Shown here: piece after piece, positions 45,504-55,030 of the stretch
Layout: every line of letters starts with the position of its first letter
Position numbering within the stretch: the stretch's first letter is position 1
Assembly (NCBI RefSeq): GCF_018263905.1
Contig: NZ_JAAFZU010000001.1
Coordinates: 112,228 to 176,227 of the forward strand
Length of the DNA: 64,000 bases
Direction: 5' to 3'
Origin: Loktanella sp. SALINAS62
GTDB lineage: Bacteria; Pseudomonadota; Alphaproteobacteria; Rhodobacterales; Rhodobacteraceae
The notes under the pieces: generated by a model
Seen by the model: the letters and a program-made list of their open reading frames with translations, nothing else
Database searches by the model: none
What the model was told of the DNA's origin: nothing
Program-made: the position numbers and the translations under genes

Positions 45504-45560
45504 CTTGCCTTAAATATCCCGGGGGAACGCGCGGCACGCGCGTGGGGCCAGCGCCCCCAC
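45504..45560. repeat. Dispersed Rhodobacteraceae intergenic repeat, copy B
   Basis: The block begins CTTGCC-TTAAATA-TCCCG as in copy A at 29329, then continues into GC-rich DNA with an inverted repeat GTGGGGC/GCCCCCAC (one extra C) around a CAGC loop at about 45542-45560. It lies just past the extensin gene stop on that gene's strand, so the GC-rich part may act as its terminator. Confidence 0.5.
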
Positions 45561-45584
45561 AGCGCCCGGCACGGGCGCGTGTCG

Positions 45585-46349
45585 TCAGCGGCAATAACTG
45601 CCCGTCCGGTAACTGGCCGTATCGACGTGGAAATGGTCGCGATGGGCTGCATTGGCATTGGGGCCCAGCACCGTTCCGAATATGCCACACGCGCTGCGCC
45701 ACATGTCAGCCAGTTGTGCGCCTGCCTGCCCCTTGTTCCAGTCGGTCAGCACCGTGATCTCGCGCCCCGATGCCAGCCCGATCCCGCCAATATCCACGGC
45801 GCGTCCAAAGGCATGTTCCGACATCCGGTTGTTTGCGGAACCGCCGCCGACGCGGCTACGGCAGGCATAGTGCCCGACGATCCGCAACCGGGACACGCCA
45901 CCGCCGGTCGTGCCCACTGCAGGCTTGATTCCCGTCGCGACCCAGTCCTTCAGCGCACTGGCAGTCCGGCAGTCGATCGTCGGTGCAGGTTGCATCGTGA
46001 CCCCGACGACAGATCGGACGAGCACTGCGCCTTCGACACCGCAGGCCCCCGGACCGCCGATGTTGCCCATCGTCTCACCCTGAATATCCGGATCACCGCA
46101 AACCGCGCCCTTGATTCGGGCCGCCTGTCGTTCAGACGCCTGTGTCACAATCCCGGCGGGCCGCAGGTCCGGCCGCGCGACAAGGCGCGGCGCATAGGCA
46201 CTGACATCCGCCGTTGCTGGCACCTGCGGCACAGTTTGCGCCGTCACCGCCGTGGTTCCAGCACGCGCAAGCGGACGTTTCGTGCTGTCGGGTGCCTGCG
46301 CCCAGGCCTGCCCGGCGCAGACCAGCAACAGTGCCAATGCAACCCGCAT
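45585..46349 (-). CDS. Extensin-like C-terminal domain protein
   Basis: This 254-aa secreted protein has a signal peptide cut after AWA (residue 17) and a low-complexity Ala/Thr/Pro stretch to about residue 70. The extensin-like_C domain holds several cysteines (VCGDPD, GACGVEGA, DCRTA, YACRSR, SACGIFG, SYCR) that could form disulfides. MSEHAFGRAVDIGGI and HRDHFHVD look like the zinc-site pattern of LAS-type D-Ala-D-Ala peptidases, so a cell-wall role is plausible. Its start overlaps the tyrA stop by one base. Confidence 0.87.
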   Translation of the reverse strand: MRVALALLLVCAGQAWAQAPDSTKRPLARAGTTAVTAQTVPQVPATADVSAYAPRLVARPDLRPAGIVTQASERQAARIKGAVCGDPDIQGETMGNIGGPGACGVEGAVLVRSVVGVTMQPAPTIDCRTASALKDWVATGIKPAVGTTGGGVSRLRIVGHYACRSRVGGGSANNRMSEHAFGRAVDIGGIGLASGREITVLTDWNKGQAGAQLADMWRSACGIFGTVLGPNANAAHRDHFHVDTASYRTGSYCR

Positions 46350-47266
46350 CAGCGGACCTTGTGCGACCGGCCGAAATCCGGTGCATCCGTGTCCTGCCCC
46401 GCTTCGACGATTCCGCGCCGGATCGCACGGGTGCGGGTGAAATAGGCATGCAGATGATCACCGTCTTCCGTGCGGATCGCGCGCTGCAACGCGAACAATT
46501 CTTCGGTAAAGCGGCCAAGAATTTCCAGCGTCGCTTCCTTGTTGGACAAGAATACGTCGCGCCACATGGTCGGATCGGACGCCGCAATGCGGGTAAAATC
46601 GCGAAAACCCGCAGCCGAATACTTTATGACCTCGCTATCGGTGACGCGGGACAGGTCATCGGCCACCCCGACCATCGTATAGGCGATCAGGTGCGGCGTA
46701 TGGCTTGTTACGGCCAGCACCAGATCGTGGTGGTCGGCGTCCATCTCGTCGACGTTGGCGCCCATGCCGCGCCACAGATCGATCAACCGGTTGACCGCGT
46801 TGCGATCAGCCCCTTCGGGCGGCACCACGATGCACCAGCGGTTATCGTAAAGTTCCGCAAACCCCGCACGCGGCCCGGAATGTTCGGTCCCGGCCAAGGG
46901 GTGTGCCGGCACGAAATGCACATCATCCGGCACAAAGGGCGACACAGCCTCGATCACCGCCTTTTTGACCGACCCAACATCCGACAGGGTCGCGCCGGGT
47001 TTCATCGCAGGGCCGATGTCCGCCATCACGGCGGCCATCGCGCCCACCGGCACGCATAGCACCACCAGATCGGCGTCGTGCACCGCTTCAGCCGCACTGT
47101 CGCACACATCACACAGATCCAGCGCGCGCGCCGTTGCGCGTGTGTCCGGCGTGCGGGCGTACCCGGTGATTTGCCGGGCCAGACCGGCCCGCTTCATCGC
47201 CAGCGCCATCGACGACGCGATCAGACCCAGACCGATCAGCGCGACCTTGTCGTAGATCACTGTCAC
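46349..47266 (-). CDS. tyrA: Prephenate/arogenate dehydrogenase
   Basis: This 305-aa NAD(P)-dependent enzyme of tyrosine synthesis has a Rossmann start [23 protein letters not shown] and motifs [47 protein letters not shown]. The helical dimer domain contains [14 protein letters not shown] and [19 protein letters not shown]. It is the short monofunctional form, without a chorismate mutase domain. It overlaps hisC by 4 nt, an arrangement linking tyrosine synthesis to a transaminase. Confidence 0.95.
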   Translation of the reverse strand: MTVIYDKVALIGLGLIASSMALAMKRAGLARQITGYARTPDTRATARALDLCDVCDSAAEAVHDADLVVLCVPVGAMAAVMADIGPAMKPGATLSDVGSVKKAVIEAVSPFVPDDVHFVPAHPLAGTEHSGPRAGFAELYDNRWCIVVPPEGADRNAVNRLIDLWRGMGANVDEMDADHHDLVLAVTSHTPHLIAYTMVGVADDLSRVTDSEVIKYSAAGFRDFTRIAASDPTMWRDVFLSNKEATLEILGRFTEELFALQRAIRTEDGDHLHAYFTRTRAIRRGIVEAGQDTDAPDFGRSHKVR

Positions 47267-48351
47267 GCGGTGCCAGCCTTGAATTGCGCAATCGCATGGA
47301 CGGTACGGCGGCAGGCAGATTCGTCGCCGACCGTAATGCGCAGGCAGTGCGGCAGGTTGTAGCCCGCTACCCGCCTGACAAGGATGCCTTCGGACACCAG
47401 ATGTTCGTCGCAGGCGTTGGCTTCTTCGGGGGATGTGAAACGGGCCAGCACAAAATTGGCCGTCGAAGTATCTGACGGCACACCCAATTCCGCCAGCGCA
47501 TTGGCCATCCAGTCGCGGCAGCGCGCGTTTTCTGCCCGGCAGCGCGCGACGAAATCGGTGTCACGGACCGCTGCTTCTGCTGCGGCCAGTGCGGGTGTCG
47601 ACAGATTGAAAGGCCCGCGCACGCGGTTCAGCACATCAATAATCGCCCGCGGCGCATAGCCCCAGCCGACCCGCAAACCACCCAGACCGTAGATCTTGGA
47701 AAATGTGCGGGTCATCACCACGTTTTCGCGCGCTTCGACCATCGCGGCACCGGCATCGAAGCCTTCGACATATTCGGCATAAGCCCCGTCCAGCACCAGA
47801 ATGGCCTGCGGCGGAATACCGTCGGCCAATCGCACAATTTCGGCCTGTCCGATCATCGTGCCAGTGGGGTTGTTCGGGTTGGCAATGAACACCAGCCGCG
47901 TACGGTCGTTACAGGCCGCGAGGATCGCATCCACATCCGTGACGCGTTCGCGTTCGGTAACCTGCACGGGCGTGCCGCCATTGGCCAACGCGCTGATGCG
48001 ATACATCGCAAAGCCATGTTCGGTGTGAATCACCTCTCCGCCGTCGCCAGCATAGGACTGGCACAGGAAATGGATGATCTCGTCACTTCCGACCCCGCAG
48101 ATGATCCGTTCAGCGTCAAGTCCGTGCACGTCGGCGATGGCCTGGCGCAAGGCCGCGTGATCGGTCGGGGGATAGCGATGCATTTCGTGCACCGCGCGCA
48201 CCACGGCCTCTTTGGACCCGTCGGGCGGACCAAAGGGGTTTTCGTTCGACGACAGTTTCACGACGTTGGATTTACCCGCCGCGGAACTGGCCCCGCCTGT
48301 GTAAAGCGAGATTTCCATGATCGTCGGGCGGGGTGTAATGGCTATGGTCAT
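47263..48351 (-). CDS. hisC: Histidinol-phosphate / aromatic aminotransferase HisC
   Basis: This 362-aa PLP-dependent class I/II aminotransferase binds PLP by the Lys in [21 protein letters not shown]. Other motifs are [39 protein letters not shown] and [17 protein letters not shown] near the end. Beside tyrA it may also serve phenylpyruvate or prephenate amination; which activity dominates cannot be decided from sequence. AGAGGA is 8 nt before the ATG. Confidence 0.95.
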   Translation of the reverse strand: MTIAITPRPTIMEISLYTGGASSAAGKSNVVKLSSNENPFGPPDGSKEAVVRAVHEMHRYPPTDHAALRQAIADVHGLDAERIICGVGSDEIIHFLCQSYAGDGGEVIHTEHGFAMYRISALANGGTPVQVTERERVTDVDAILAACNDRTRLVFIANPNNPTGTMIGQAEIVRLADGIPPQAILVLDGAYAEYVEGFDAGAAMVEARENVVMTRTFSKIYGLGGLRVGWGYAPRAIIDVLNRVRGPFNLSTPALAAAEAAVRDTDFVARCRAENARCRDWMANALAELGVPSDTSTANFVLARFTSPEEANACDEHLVSEGILVRRVAGYNLPHCLRITVGDESACRRTVHAIAQFKAGTA

Positions 48352-48481
48352 CGGAATCGTCCTCTCGGCTCGCCCGTTCTAGCGACCTGCTGCACGACTG
48401 GCCAGTGACAAGCGCGCGCAGGGGGACGCTGAATTCTTGAACACGTGCGAACGCGCCCTGTTTTCCATAAATACAGGCGGG

Positions 48482-49894
48482 TCAGGGCACCAACGTATTG
48501 CGAAACGCCCAAGGCGTGTCACGGTCCAGTGCTTGCGGGAAATGTTCCGACTGATTATCCAGCGGCGTCCAGTCGGTATAATGCGCCTCGACCGGGCCCA
48601 GATAGGGCCGTTGCACCTGCAGGCAGCGCGCGTGGTCCATCTCGTCGGTTTCCACTATTCCTGCGTTGGGGTTTTCCAGCGCCCAGACCATCCCCGCCAA
48701 CACGGCAGACGTCACCTGTAAACCCGTTGCATTCTGATACGGGGCAAGCTTTCGGGCCTGGGCATTGGACAGACGGCTGCCATACCAGACGGCGTTACGG
48801 GCGTGGCCGTACAACAGAACACCCAGTTCATCGATCCCGTCCACGATGTCATCGACATCCAAAATTTCGTGAGTGGTTTGCACCTGACCCGATCCAAACA
48901 TTTCGTGCAGCGACAGCACCGCATCATCGCAGGGGTGATAGGCATAGTGGCATGTCGGGCGATATTCCGGCGCATGTGCCGGGCCGACGGTGTAGTAATC
49001 CGCGATGCTGACCGCTTCGTTATGGGTCACCAGAAAGCCGTATTGCGGCCCCGCCGTCGGGCACCATGTCCGCACCCGTGTCGCCGCACCGGGACGTTCC
49101 AGCCAGATCGCGGCCTGACAGCCGGTGTCGAACCTGTGCGCGTTGGCTGGCATCCATGGCTCAAATGTGCCCCAGCCCAGTTCGGCGGGTTGGAACCCTT
49201 CGGAAATGAAACCTTCGACCGACCATGTATTTACGAATGTGTCGCGCGGACGCGGCAGACGCCGGGCCTGCGTGTCACGTTCCGCAATATGCACACCCTG
49301 AACACCCAGATCCCGCATCAGCCTGCCCCAGTCTGCGCGGTCACTGGGGACCGGATCATTCCGGCCCAGATCACGCGACAGGGTCAGCAGACCCTCTTTG
49401 ACGAACCAGCTGACCATGCCGGGATTGGCACCACAGCACGACACGGCCGTCGATCCGCCGGGGTTGGCTGCCGCTTCGTCCCGCACGGTCTGGCGCAGGG
49501 CATAGTTCGTGCGGGACGCGTTGTCTGCCGTGTCGAAATAGAACCCCTTCCAAGGTTCGACGACAGTATCGATATAAAGTGCGCCCAGCTCACGGCACAG
49601 TTTCATGATGTCGAGAGATGACGTATCGACCGACAGGTTCACGCAAAACCCGCCGTTTTCCAGCAAATCGCCCAGCACCTTCCGGTAGTTGTCCGGCGTC
49701 AGCGCCACCTGCAGATGCCGGTGCCCGTGCTGCGACAGAAAAGTATGCGTCGCGGGGTCGGGATCGATCACGACCAGCTTTGATGCGTCATAATCGAAAT
49801 GGCGTTCGATCAGCGGCAAGGTGCCCTTTCCGATGGACCCAAAACCGATGATGACAACGGCCCCTTCGATACGGCCATAAACGGGATGCGACAT
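48482..49894 (-). CDS. hss: Homospermidine synthase
   Basis: This 470-aa NAD-dependent enzyme makes homospermidine from putrescine. The saccharopine-dehydrogenase-like Rossmann start is VVIIGFGSIGKGTLPLIERHF. Next come VVIDPDP, LLENGGFCVNLSVDTSSLDIMKLCRELGALYIDTVVEPW, and TAVSCCGANPGMVSWFVKEGLL. The last is a strongly conserved active-site region of the family. AGGAGGA stands 7-8 nt before the ATG. It is a single gene between rpsD and hisC, each separated by more than 100 bp. Confidence 0.94.
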   Translation of the reverse strand: MSHPVYGRIEGAVVIIGFGSIGKGTLPLIERHFDYDASKLVVIDPDPATHTFLSQHGHRHLQVALTPDNYRKVLGDLLENGGFCVNLSVDTSSLDIMKLCRELGALYIDTVVEPWKGFYFDTADNASRTNYALRQTVRDEAAANPGGSTAVSCCGANPGMVSWFVKEGLLTLSRDLGRNDPVPSDRADWGRLMRDLGVQGVHIAERDTQARRLPRPRDTFVNTWSVEGFISEGFQPAELGWGTFEPWMPANAHRFDTGCQAAIWLERPGAATRVRTWCPTAGPQYGFLVTHNEAVSIADYYTVGPAHAPEYRPTCHYAYHPCDDAVLSLHEMFGSGQVQTTHEILDVDDIVDGIDELGVLLYGHARNAVWYGSRLSNAQARKLAPYQNATGLQVTSAVLAGMVWALENPNAGIVETDEMDHARCLQVQRPYLGPVEAHYTDWTPLDNQSEHFPQALDRDTPWAFRNTLVP

Positions 49895-50015
49895 GGTGGA
49901 TCCTCCTGCGGTGTACCCCTGTCTACTTGCGCGGGTCCGGGCGTCAAGGCGCGGGGTCCGTGCGCAAAGACGGCGCGCCGCATACGTGGATTGCGTCCGT
50001 TTTGGTCGGACAAAG

Positions 50016-50043
50016 AAAAAGGCCGCCCACAGGGGCGGCCTTT
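50016..50043 (-). terminator. Terminator of rpsD
   Basis: AAAGGCCGCCC (50018-50028) pairs perfectly with GGGCGGCCTTT (50033-50043) around a 4-base loop, and five T follow on the minus strand. It lies 25 nt beyond the rpsD stop. Confidence 0.92.
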
Positions 50044-50067
50044 GCCATCGAAAGCCTGAACCGAAAA

Positions 50068-50688
50068 TCAGTTCTTGGCGTAGAATTCGACGACCAGATT
50101 CGGTTCCATCGTGACCGGATACGGCACATCGCCTAGCGTGGGTGTGCGCACAAAAGTGGCGGTCATCTTGGAATGATCGACTTCCATGTAGTCAGGCACG
50201 TCACGTTCCGGCAGTTGCGCTGCAACCATGACCATTTCCAACTGCTTGGACTTGTCGCGGACGGCGATCACATCGCCTTCTTTGACGCGGTATGACGGGA
50301 TGTTGACGCGCTGGCCGTTCACGGTGACGTGGCCATGGTTTACGAACTGACGGGCGGCAAAGACGGTCGCCACGAATTTCGCGCGGTAGACAACGGCGTC
50401 CAGACGACGTTCCAGCAGGCCGATCAGGTTTTCACCGGTGTCGCCCCGGACTCGTTCGGCTTCGCCATAGATGCGACGGAACTGCTTTTCGGTCAGGTCG
50501 CCGTAGTAGCCTTTCAGCTTCTGCTTGGCGCGCAGCTGCAAACCAAAGTCAGAGACTTTGCCCTTGCGGCGCTGACCGTGCTGACCGGGGCCATATTCAC
50601 GACGGTTGACCGGGGACTTTGGACGGCCCCAGATATTTTCGCCCATGCGGCGATCGATTTTGTACTTGGCAGACGTGCGTTTGGTCAC
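50068..50688 (-). CDS. rpsD: 30S ribosomal protein S4
   Basis: This 206-aa primary 16S rRNA-binding protein opens with [73 protein letters not shown]-type sequence of S4. The S4 RNA-binding domain covers about 95-160 ([48 protein letters not shown]). It starts with GTG at 50688, after GAAGGAG. It is monocistronic, outside the alpha operon, as in other alphaproteobacteria. Confidence 0.98.
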   Translation of the reverse strand: MTKRTSAKYKIDRRMGENIWGRPKSPVNRREYGPGQHGQRRKGKVSDFGLQLRAKQKLKGYYGDLTEKQFRRIYGEAERVRGDTGENLIGLLERRLDAVVYRAKFVATVFAARQFVNHGHVTVNGQRVNIPSYRVKEGDVIAVRDKSKQLEMVMVAAQLPERDVPDYMEVDHSKMTATFVRTPTLGDVPYPVTMEPNLVVEFYAKN

Positions 50689-50798
50689 GGCTGTTCTCCT
50701 TCGGTATGTGTCCTTTAGGGACGTGAAGGGCGTTGTCCTTTGGGTTTGAACCCTGACAGGAGTCCCCTTGCGAGGCCCACCAACACCAATGAGAGGCG

Positions 50799-50827
50799 CG
50801 CTTAGGTCATGCGCGGAATGAAGTCAA
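50799..50827 (-). promoter_or_regulatory. Candidate promoter of rpsD
   Basis: TTGACT (50827-50822) and TAAGCG (50804-50799) are separated by 17 bp on the minus strand, a common form for Rhodobacteraceae housekeeping promoters. It implies a leader of roughly 100 nt before the GTG, with several short GC-rich inverted stretches; S4 genes often control themselves through such leaders. Confidence 0.5.
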
Positions 50828-50906
50828 CACATCGTCGTATCGCTTGTGCAAAACCACACACAACCAAGACTTGCACCCCCCCGCGCAAAGCGCCACAGAT
50901 CGGCGC

Positions 50907-51377
50907 ATGTCCGATCCCACACCAGACCTTTCGCCGCACCCGCTTAGCTTTCTGGCCGCATTTGGCGCGGGCGGGCTTCTGTCGCTGATGGTGCTGTTCA
51001 ACGGCACGCTGGCAAATTACGGATCGCTGTTGTTTTCCAGTTGGGTGCCCCACACGACAGGCACGTTCGCGGCAATGGTGGCATTGATGCTGCTGCGGCC
51101 GGGCCGCAGGCTAAAGGTGCGCGCACCCCTCTGGGCCTATAGTGGCGGGTTGTCGGGTGCGGTGACTGTGATGGCCACATCCTATGCGCTGAACACCCCA
51201 CTGGCGCTGTCGGGCACGCTTGCCATCGGTCTGGCGGGGCAGATGATATTCGGCCTGATCGCGGATGCACGCGGCATGTTCGGATTGCGGCAACGGATGC
51301 CGTCGGTCCGCGATTTCGCGGCCCTTTTGTTGATCGTCGCGGGATCACTGATCCTGATCTTTCTGGGGCGCGGATGA
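50907..51377 (+). CDS. DMT family transporter, YdcZ/DUF606 type (first of pair)
   Basis: This 156-aa protein has five hydrophobic helices. LSFLAAFGAGGLLSLMVLFNGTLANYGSLLFSSWVPHTTGTFAAMVAL is typical of YdcZ (DUF606) proteins. The start at 50907 is chosen over an in-frame ATG at 50844 that adds a polar leader. It overlaps the second member by 4 nt; the two probably form a heteromeric exporter. Substrate unknown. Confidence 0.87.
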   Translation: MSDPTPDLSPHPLSFLAAFGAGGLLSLMVLFNGTLANYGSLLFSSWVPHTTGTFAAMVALMLLRPGRRLKVRAPLWAYSGGLSGAVTVMATSYALNTPLALSGTLAIGLAGQMIFGLIADARGMFGLRQRMPSVRDFAALLLIVAGSLILIFLGRG

Positions 51378-51814
51378 TGCTGATTGCTGTCGTCACAGCC
51401 TTTGCCGCCGGTGTGCTGGTGATCCTGAGCCGACAGGTCAACGGGCGGCTCAGCCTGAACACATCCGCGCTGGAATCGTCGTTCTGGAATCACATTGTCG
51501 GCGCACTGGTCCTGACGGCGGCGGCACTGGTGTTCGGCGGATTGCGCGACGCGCAGGTCACGCAGGTGCCGTGGTGGGCATGGCTGGGCGGCACCGGCGG
51601 CGTCGTGTTCATTGCCGCATCCAGTTGGCTGGTCACACGGATCGGCGCGGCCCAGACCGCACTGCTGATCATCGCGGGGCAGATGGTGTCAGGCGTGGTG
51701 CTGGATGTCATCATGGGGGCACCCGGATCGCCGCTTGCCCGTATTGTGGGGGTCGCACTGATCCTGACCGGGATGTGGGTCAGCCGTGCGCCGAAAACAC
51801 GGATCCGGCCCTAA
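51374..51814 (+). CDS. DMT family transporter, YdcZ/DUF606 type (second of pair)
   Basis: This 146-aa protein is a sister of the preceding gene: [46 protein letters not shown] matches the first helices of YdcZ proteins, and [25 protein letters not shown] the later ones. ATGA overlap couples it to its partner. Its stop overlaps the glpK stop by 4 nt, tail to tail. Confidence 0.87.
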   Translation: MMLIAVVTAFAAGVLVILSRQVNGRLSLNTSALESSFWNHIVGALVLTAAALVFGGLRDAQVTQVPWWAWLGGTGGVVFIAASSWLVTRIGAAQTALLIIAGQMVSGVVLDVIMGAPGSPLARIVGVALILTGMWVSRAPKTRIRP

Positions 51815-53298
51815 CCCCCTGCATAGGTCAGCGTCGCCTGCACCGCCCGCTGCCATGCGTCGTATTTTACGGCGCGCGTCGCATCGTCCATCGCCGGGGT
51901 AAAGGTCGCGTCCACTGCCCAGCGGTCAGCAAATCCCGCCTGATCGGGATACAGGCCCGCCCGATATCCCGCCAGCCACGCCGCCCCCATCGCAGTCGTT
52001 TCCAGCACTTTTGGCCGGTCGACCTGCGCGCCGATGATATCGGACAGGAACTGCATGGTGTAATCCGACGCGCTCATGCCGCCATCAACGCGCAGGGGCG
52101 CGTCGCCTTCGGCACCTTTCCAGTCGGCGCGCATGGCGTCCAGCAGGTCGCGGGTCTGATAGCCAACAGATTCCAGCGCTGCACGCGCCAGTTCCTGCGG
52201 GCCTGAATTACGCGACAGCCCATAGATCGCACCCCGGCATTCCGCGTTCCAATAGGGTGCGCCAAGGCCTGTGAACGCCGGCACTAGCATCACCGGCTGA
52301 TCGGCGTCGGACGCTTCGGCCATCGACTGCGTGTCTGCGGCATCCGTGATGATCTGCAACCCGTCGCGCAGCCATTGCACAACCGCACCGGCAACAAAGA
52401 TCGACCCTTCCAGCGCATAGGTCGGCTTGCCGTCCAACTGATAGGCGATGGTGGTCAGCAGTCGCGACGTGCTCGCGACAGGCTTGTCGCCCGTGTTGAG
52501 CAGCGCAAAACACCCCGTTCCATAGGTCGATTTCAGCATCCCCGGCTTGAAACACGCCTGCCCCAGCGTTGCCGCCTGCTGGTCACCCGCCACACCAAGG
52601 ATCGGAATTTCAGCCCCAAGCAGACCCGCCTGTGTGACGCCGAAATCGGCGGCGCTGTCCATGACCTGCGGCAGAATCCCCATCGGCACGTCCAGCAGGC
52701 CGCAGATGGTGGACGACCAGCACCCCTTGTGGATGTCATACATCATCGTGCGGCAGGCGTTTGTCGCGTCCGTGACATGGGCCGCACCGCCCGTCAGGTT
52801 CCAGATCAGCCATGAATCGACCGTGCCGAACAACAGATCATCCGTCCGGTCGCGCGCACCATCCACATGATCCAGAATCCATTTCAGCTTTGTCCCCGAA
52901 AAATAGGGGTCCAGCAGCAGCCCGGTCTTGGCCGCGACGGTATCGTTGTCGTCAGCGAGATCGCGGCAGATCGCGGCGGTGCGCCTGTCCTGCCAGACGA
53001 TCGCATTGTGGATCGGCTTGCCCGTGGTCTTGTCCCAGACGACGGTGGTTTCACGTTGGTTGGTGATCCCGATCCCCGCGATGTCGCCCGCCGACAGTCC
53101 GGCCTGTTCCAGGGCCGCGCGGCAGGTGGACAGCGTAGTGGTCCACAGATCAACGGGATCGTGTTCGACCCAGCCCGATTGCGGGAAATGCTGGGGAAAT
53201 TCCTCTTGTGCGCTGGCGATGGGCTGCATGTCGCCGTCAAAGACGATGGCGCGGGACGATGTCGTTCCCTGATCGATGGCCAGAATATGCGTGCTCAT
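51811..53298 (-). CDS. glpK: Glycerol kinase
   Basis: This 495-aa FGGY-family kinase phosphorylates glycerol with ATP. N-terminal phosphate site [48 protein letters not shown]; glycerol-site [10 protein letters not shown] and [29 protein letters not shown]-like block; C-terminal [43 protein letters not shown]. No glpF or glpD is adjacent, so the gene stands apart from a glycerol operon. It lies after the aroQ terminator on the same strand. Confidence 0.97.
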   Translation of the reverse strand: MSTHILAIDQGTTSSRAIVFDGDMQPIASAQEEFPQHFPQSGWVEHDPVDLWTTTLSTCRAALEQAGLSAGDIAGIGITNQRETTVVWDKTTGKPIHNAIVWQDRRTAAICRDLADDNDTVAAKTGLLLDPYFSGTKLKWILDHVDGARDRTDDLLFGTVDSWLIWNLTGGAAHVTDATNACRTMMYDIHKGCWSSTICGLLDVPMGILPQVMDSAADFGVTQAGLLGAEIPILGVAGDQQAATLGQACFKPGMLKSTYGTGCFALLNTGDKPVASTSRLLTTIAYQLDGKPTYALEGSIFVAGAVVQWLRDGLQIITDAADTQSMAEASDADQPVMLVPAFTGLGAPYWNAECRGAIYGLSRNSGPQELARAALESVGYQTRDLLDAMRADWKGAEGDAPLRVDGGMSASDYTMQFLSDIIGAQVDRPKVLETTAMGAAWLAGYRAGLYPDQAGFADRWAVDATFTPAMDDATRAVKYDAWQRAVQATLTYAGG

Positions 53299-53315
53299 GT
53301 TGGTCCCCCGGATCG

Positions 53316-53343
53316 CAAAAACAGCACCCCGCAGGGTGCTGTT
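53316..53343 (-). terminator. Terminator of aroQ
   Basis: AACAGCACCC (53320-53329) pairs perfectly with GGGTGCTGTT (53334-53343) around a CGCA tetraloop. Five T follow on the minus strand (53320-53316). It lies 51 nt past the aroQ stop and just upstream of glpK. Confidence 0.92.
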
Positions 53344-53393
53344 CCACCATCGCGCAAATCGGTGCGTGACGAAAGGCCGCGCGCGAAATCCCG

Positions 53394-53825
53394 CTAGGTC
53401 AGCAGTTGCAAAATCCGGCGTAGGGCAGCGGCGTAACCTTCGGTGCCTAGCCCCGCGATCACCGCATCGGCACGGCCCGACACGAACGAATGATGGCGAA
53501 ACGTCTCTCTTTTGTGGATGTTCGAGATGTGCACCTCGATCACTGGCCCGTCAAAGGTGTTCAGCGCATCAAGGATCGCGACAGAGGTATGCGAATAAGC
53601 ACCTGGATTGATCACGATGGCATCCGCCGTCTGCCGCGCGTCCTGAATCAGATCGACCAACGCGCCTTCGTGGTTGGATTGTTCGAACCGCAGATCGGCT
53701 GCCTGCCCCACCACGTCGCGGCACATCTGCGCCACGTCATCCAGCGTTTGCGCACCATAGATGTCAGGTTGGCGCTGGCCCAGCAGGTTCAGGTTCGGGC
53801 CGTTCAGGATCAGAATATCCGGCAT
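53394..53825 (-). CDS. aroQ: 3-dehydroquinate dehydratase, type II
   Basis: This 143-aa dodecameric shikimate-pathway enzyme has [25 protein letters not shown] (catalytic Tyr in the first block), [53 protein letters not shown] with the catalytic His. AAAAGGAA precedes the ATG at 53825. A longer frame back to 53894 overlaps the agl terminator and is rejected. Confidence 0.97.
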   Translation of the reverse strand: MPDILILNGPNLNLLGQRQPDIYGAQTLDDVAQMCRDVVGQAADLRFEQSNHEGALVDLIQDARQTADAIVINPGAYSHTSVAILDALNTFDGPVIEVHISNIHKRETFRHHSFVSGRADAVIAGLGTEGYAAALRRILQLLT

Positions 53826-53880
53826 GTCGGTTCCTTTTGTGTTCGCGCGATCATGTGTGTTTTGACGCATCACGCAACGC

Positions 53881-53907
53881 AAAAGGCGCGCCACACCGGC
53901 CGCGCCT
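53881..53907 (-). terminator. Terminator of the agl operon
   Basis: AGGCGCG (53884-53890) pairs with CGCGCCT (53901-53907) and the stem extends inward by CC/GG with one bulged base; four T follow on the minus strand. It lies 20 nt past the aglK stop, separating the transporter operon from aroQ. Confidence 0.75.
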
Positions 53908-53926
53908 GTGCAATTTGGCCGCAGGA

Positions 53927-55018
53927 TCAGCGATAGTGCAGCGAACGGCCATCGTGAAAGATCTGCACCTTTTCAGGTTTGGCCGTCATTTTGACCGGTG
54001 TGCCGCGCAAACCGTTATGAATGCCCGGCAGTTTGCCGATCAACGCTTCGTTGTCGCCCTGCGGTTCGAAATACAGCAGCGTCACCTCGCCCAATGCCTC
54101 TGTGATGTTGACCTTGGCATCAAAGATGTAATCGCCGCCCTGCGCCTCGTACAGATCCTCTGGCCGGACACCGACATTGACCTTCAGCCCCTTGTCGGCG
54201 GCCTGCGTGGGCACAGCCGCGACAGCGATGCCGCCCCCGTCCAGTTTCACGGTGGTGTGCTGACCCGTTTCCACGATTTCGCCGGACAGTAGGTTCATTG
54301 CAGGCGACCCGATGAATTGCGCCACAAATTCGTTTTCGGGCCGTTCATACAGATCCAGCGGCGTGCCGACCTGTGCGATCCCCTTGTTCGCCAACACCAC
54401 AATCCGCGACGCCAGCGTCATCGCTTCGACCTGATCGTGCGTCACATAGATCATCGTGCTGTCCGGCATCGATTCCTTGAGTTGCGCAATCTCGATCCGG
54501 GTGGCAACCCGCAGGGCCGCGTCAAGGTTCGACAACGGTTCGTCGAACAAATAAACCTTTGGGTCACGCACGATGGACCGCCCGATGGCAACCCGCTGGC
54601 GTTGGCCGCCTGACAGCGCCTTTGGCAGACGGTCAAGGTAGGGTTCCAACTGCAGGATGCGGGCCGCCTTTGATACGGCCTCTTCAATTTCTGCCTTGGA
54701 TTTCTTGGCCAGCTTCAGCGAAAAGCTCATGTTGTCGCGCACCGTCATATGCGGATAAAGCGCATAGGACTGGAACACCATCGCGATGCCGCGCTGTGCG
54801 GGCGGCGTGTCGTTCACCACCTGCCCGTCAATTTCCAGCGTGCCGCCCGTGATCTTTTCCAGCCCCGCGATCATCCGCAACAGCGTTGATTTTCCGCAGC
54901 CGGACGGACCGACAAAGACGATCAGTTCGCCGGTCTTGATATCCAGATTGATGTTGCGCAACACATCGACTGTTCCGCCATAGGTCTTGGCGACGTCGGT
55001 CAGTTTGAGTGTGGCCAT
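53927..55018 (-). CDS. aglK: Sugar ABC transporter ATP-binding protein (AglK/UgpC type)
   Basis: This 363-aa ATPase energises the binding-protein dependent sugar importer. Walker A is [20 protein letters not shown] (about 34-53), the ABC signature is [13 protein letters not shown] (about 135-147), Walker B is [13 protein letters not shown], and the switch His is in [11 protein letters not shown]. The C-terminal regulatory domain has [16 protein letters not shown] and VGVRPEDLY, the MalK-type TOBE part. AAAGGAG precedes the ATG, and the gene starts 12 nt after aglG. Confidence 0.93.
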   Translation of the reverse strand: MATLKLTDVAKTYGGTVDVLRNINLDIKTGELIVFVGPSGCGKSTLLRMIAGLEKITGGTLEIDGQVVNDTPPAQRGIAMVFQSYALYPHMTVRDNMSFSLKLAKKSKAEIEEAVSKAARILQLEPYLDRLPKALSGGQRQRVAIGRSIVRDPKVYLFDEPLSNLDAALRVATRIEIAQLKESMPDSTMIYVTHDQVEAMTLASRIVVLANKGIAQVGTPLDLYERPENEFVAQFIGSPAMNLLSGEIVETGQHTTVKLDGGGIAVAAVPTQAADKGLKVNVGVRPEDLYEAQGGDYIFDAKVNITEALGEVTLLYFEPQGDNEALIGKLPGIHNGLRGTPVKMTAKPEKVQIFHDGRSLHYR

Positions 55019-55030
55019 GACAGGTCTCCT

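Noticed and set aside
45347-45584. T-box riboswitch in front of ileS
   Set aside because: Only a simple hairpin is present; no T-box sequence or antiterminator pairing could be found, and T-boxes are not expected in this group.
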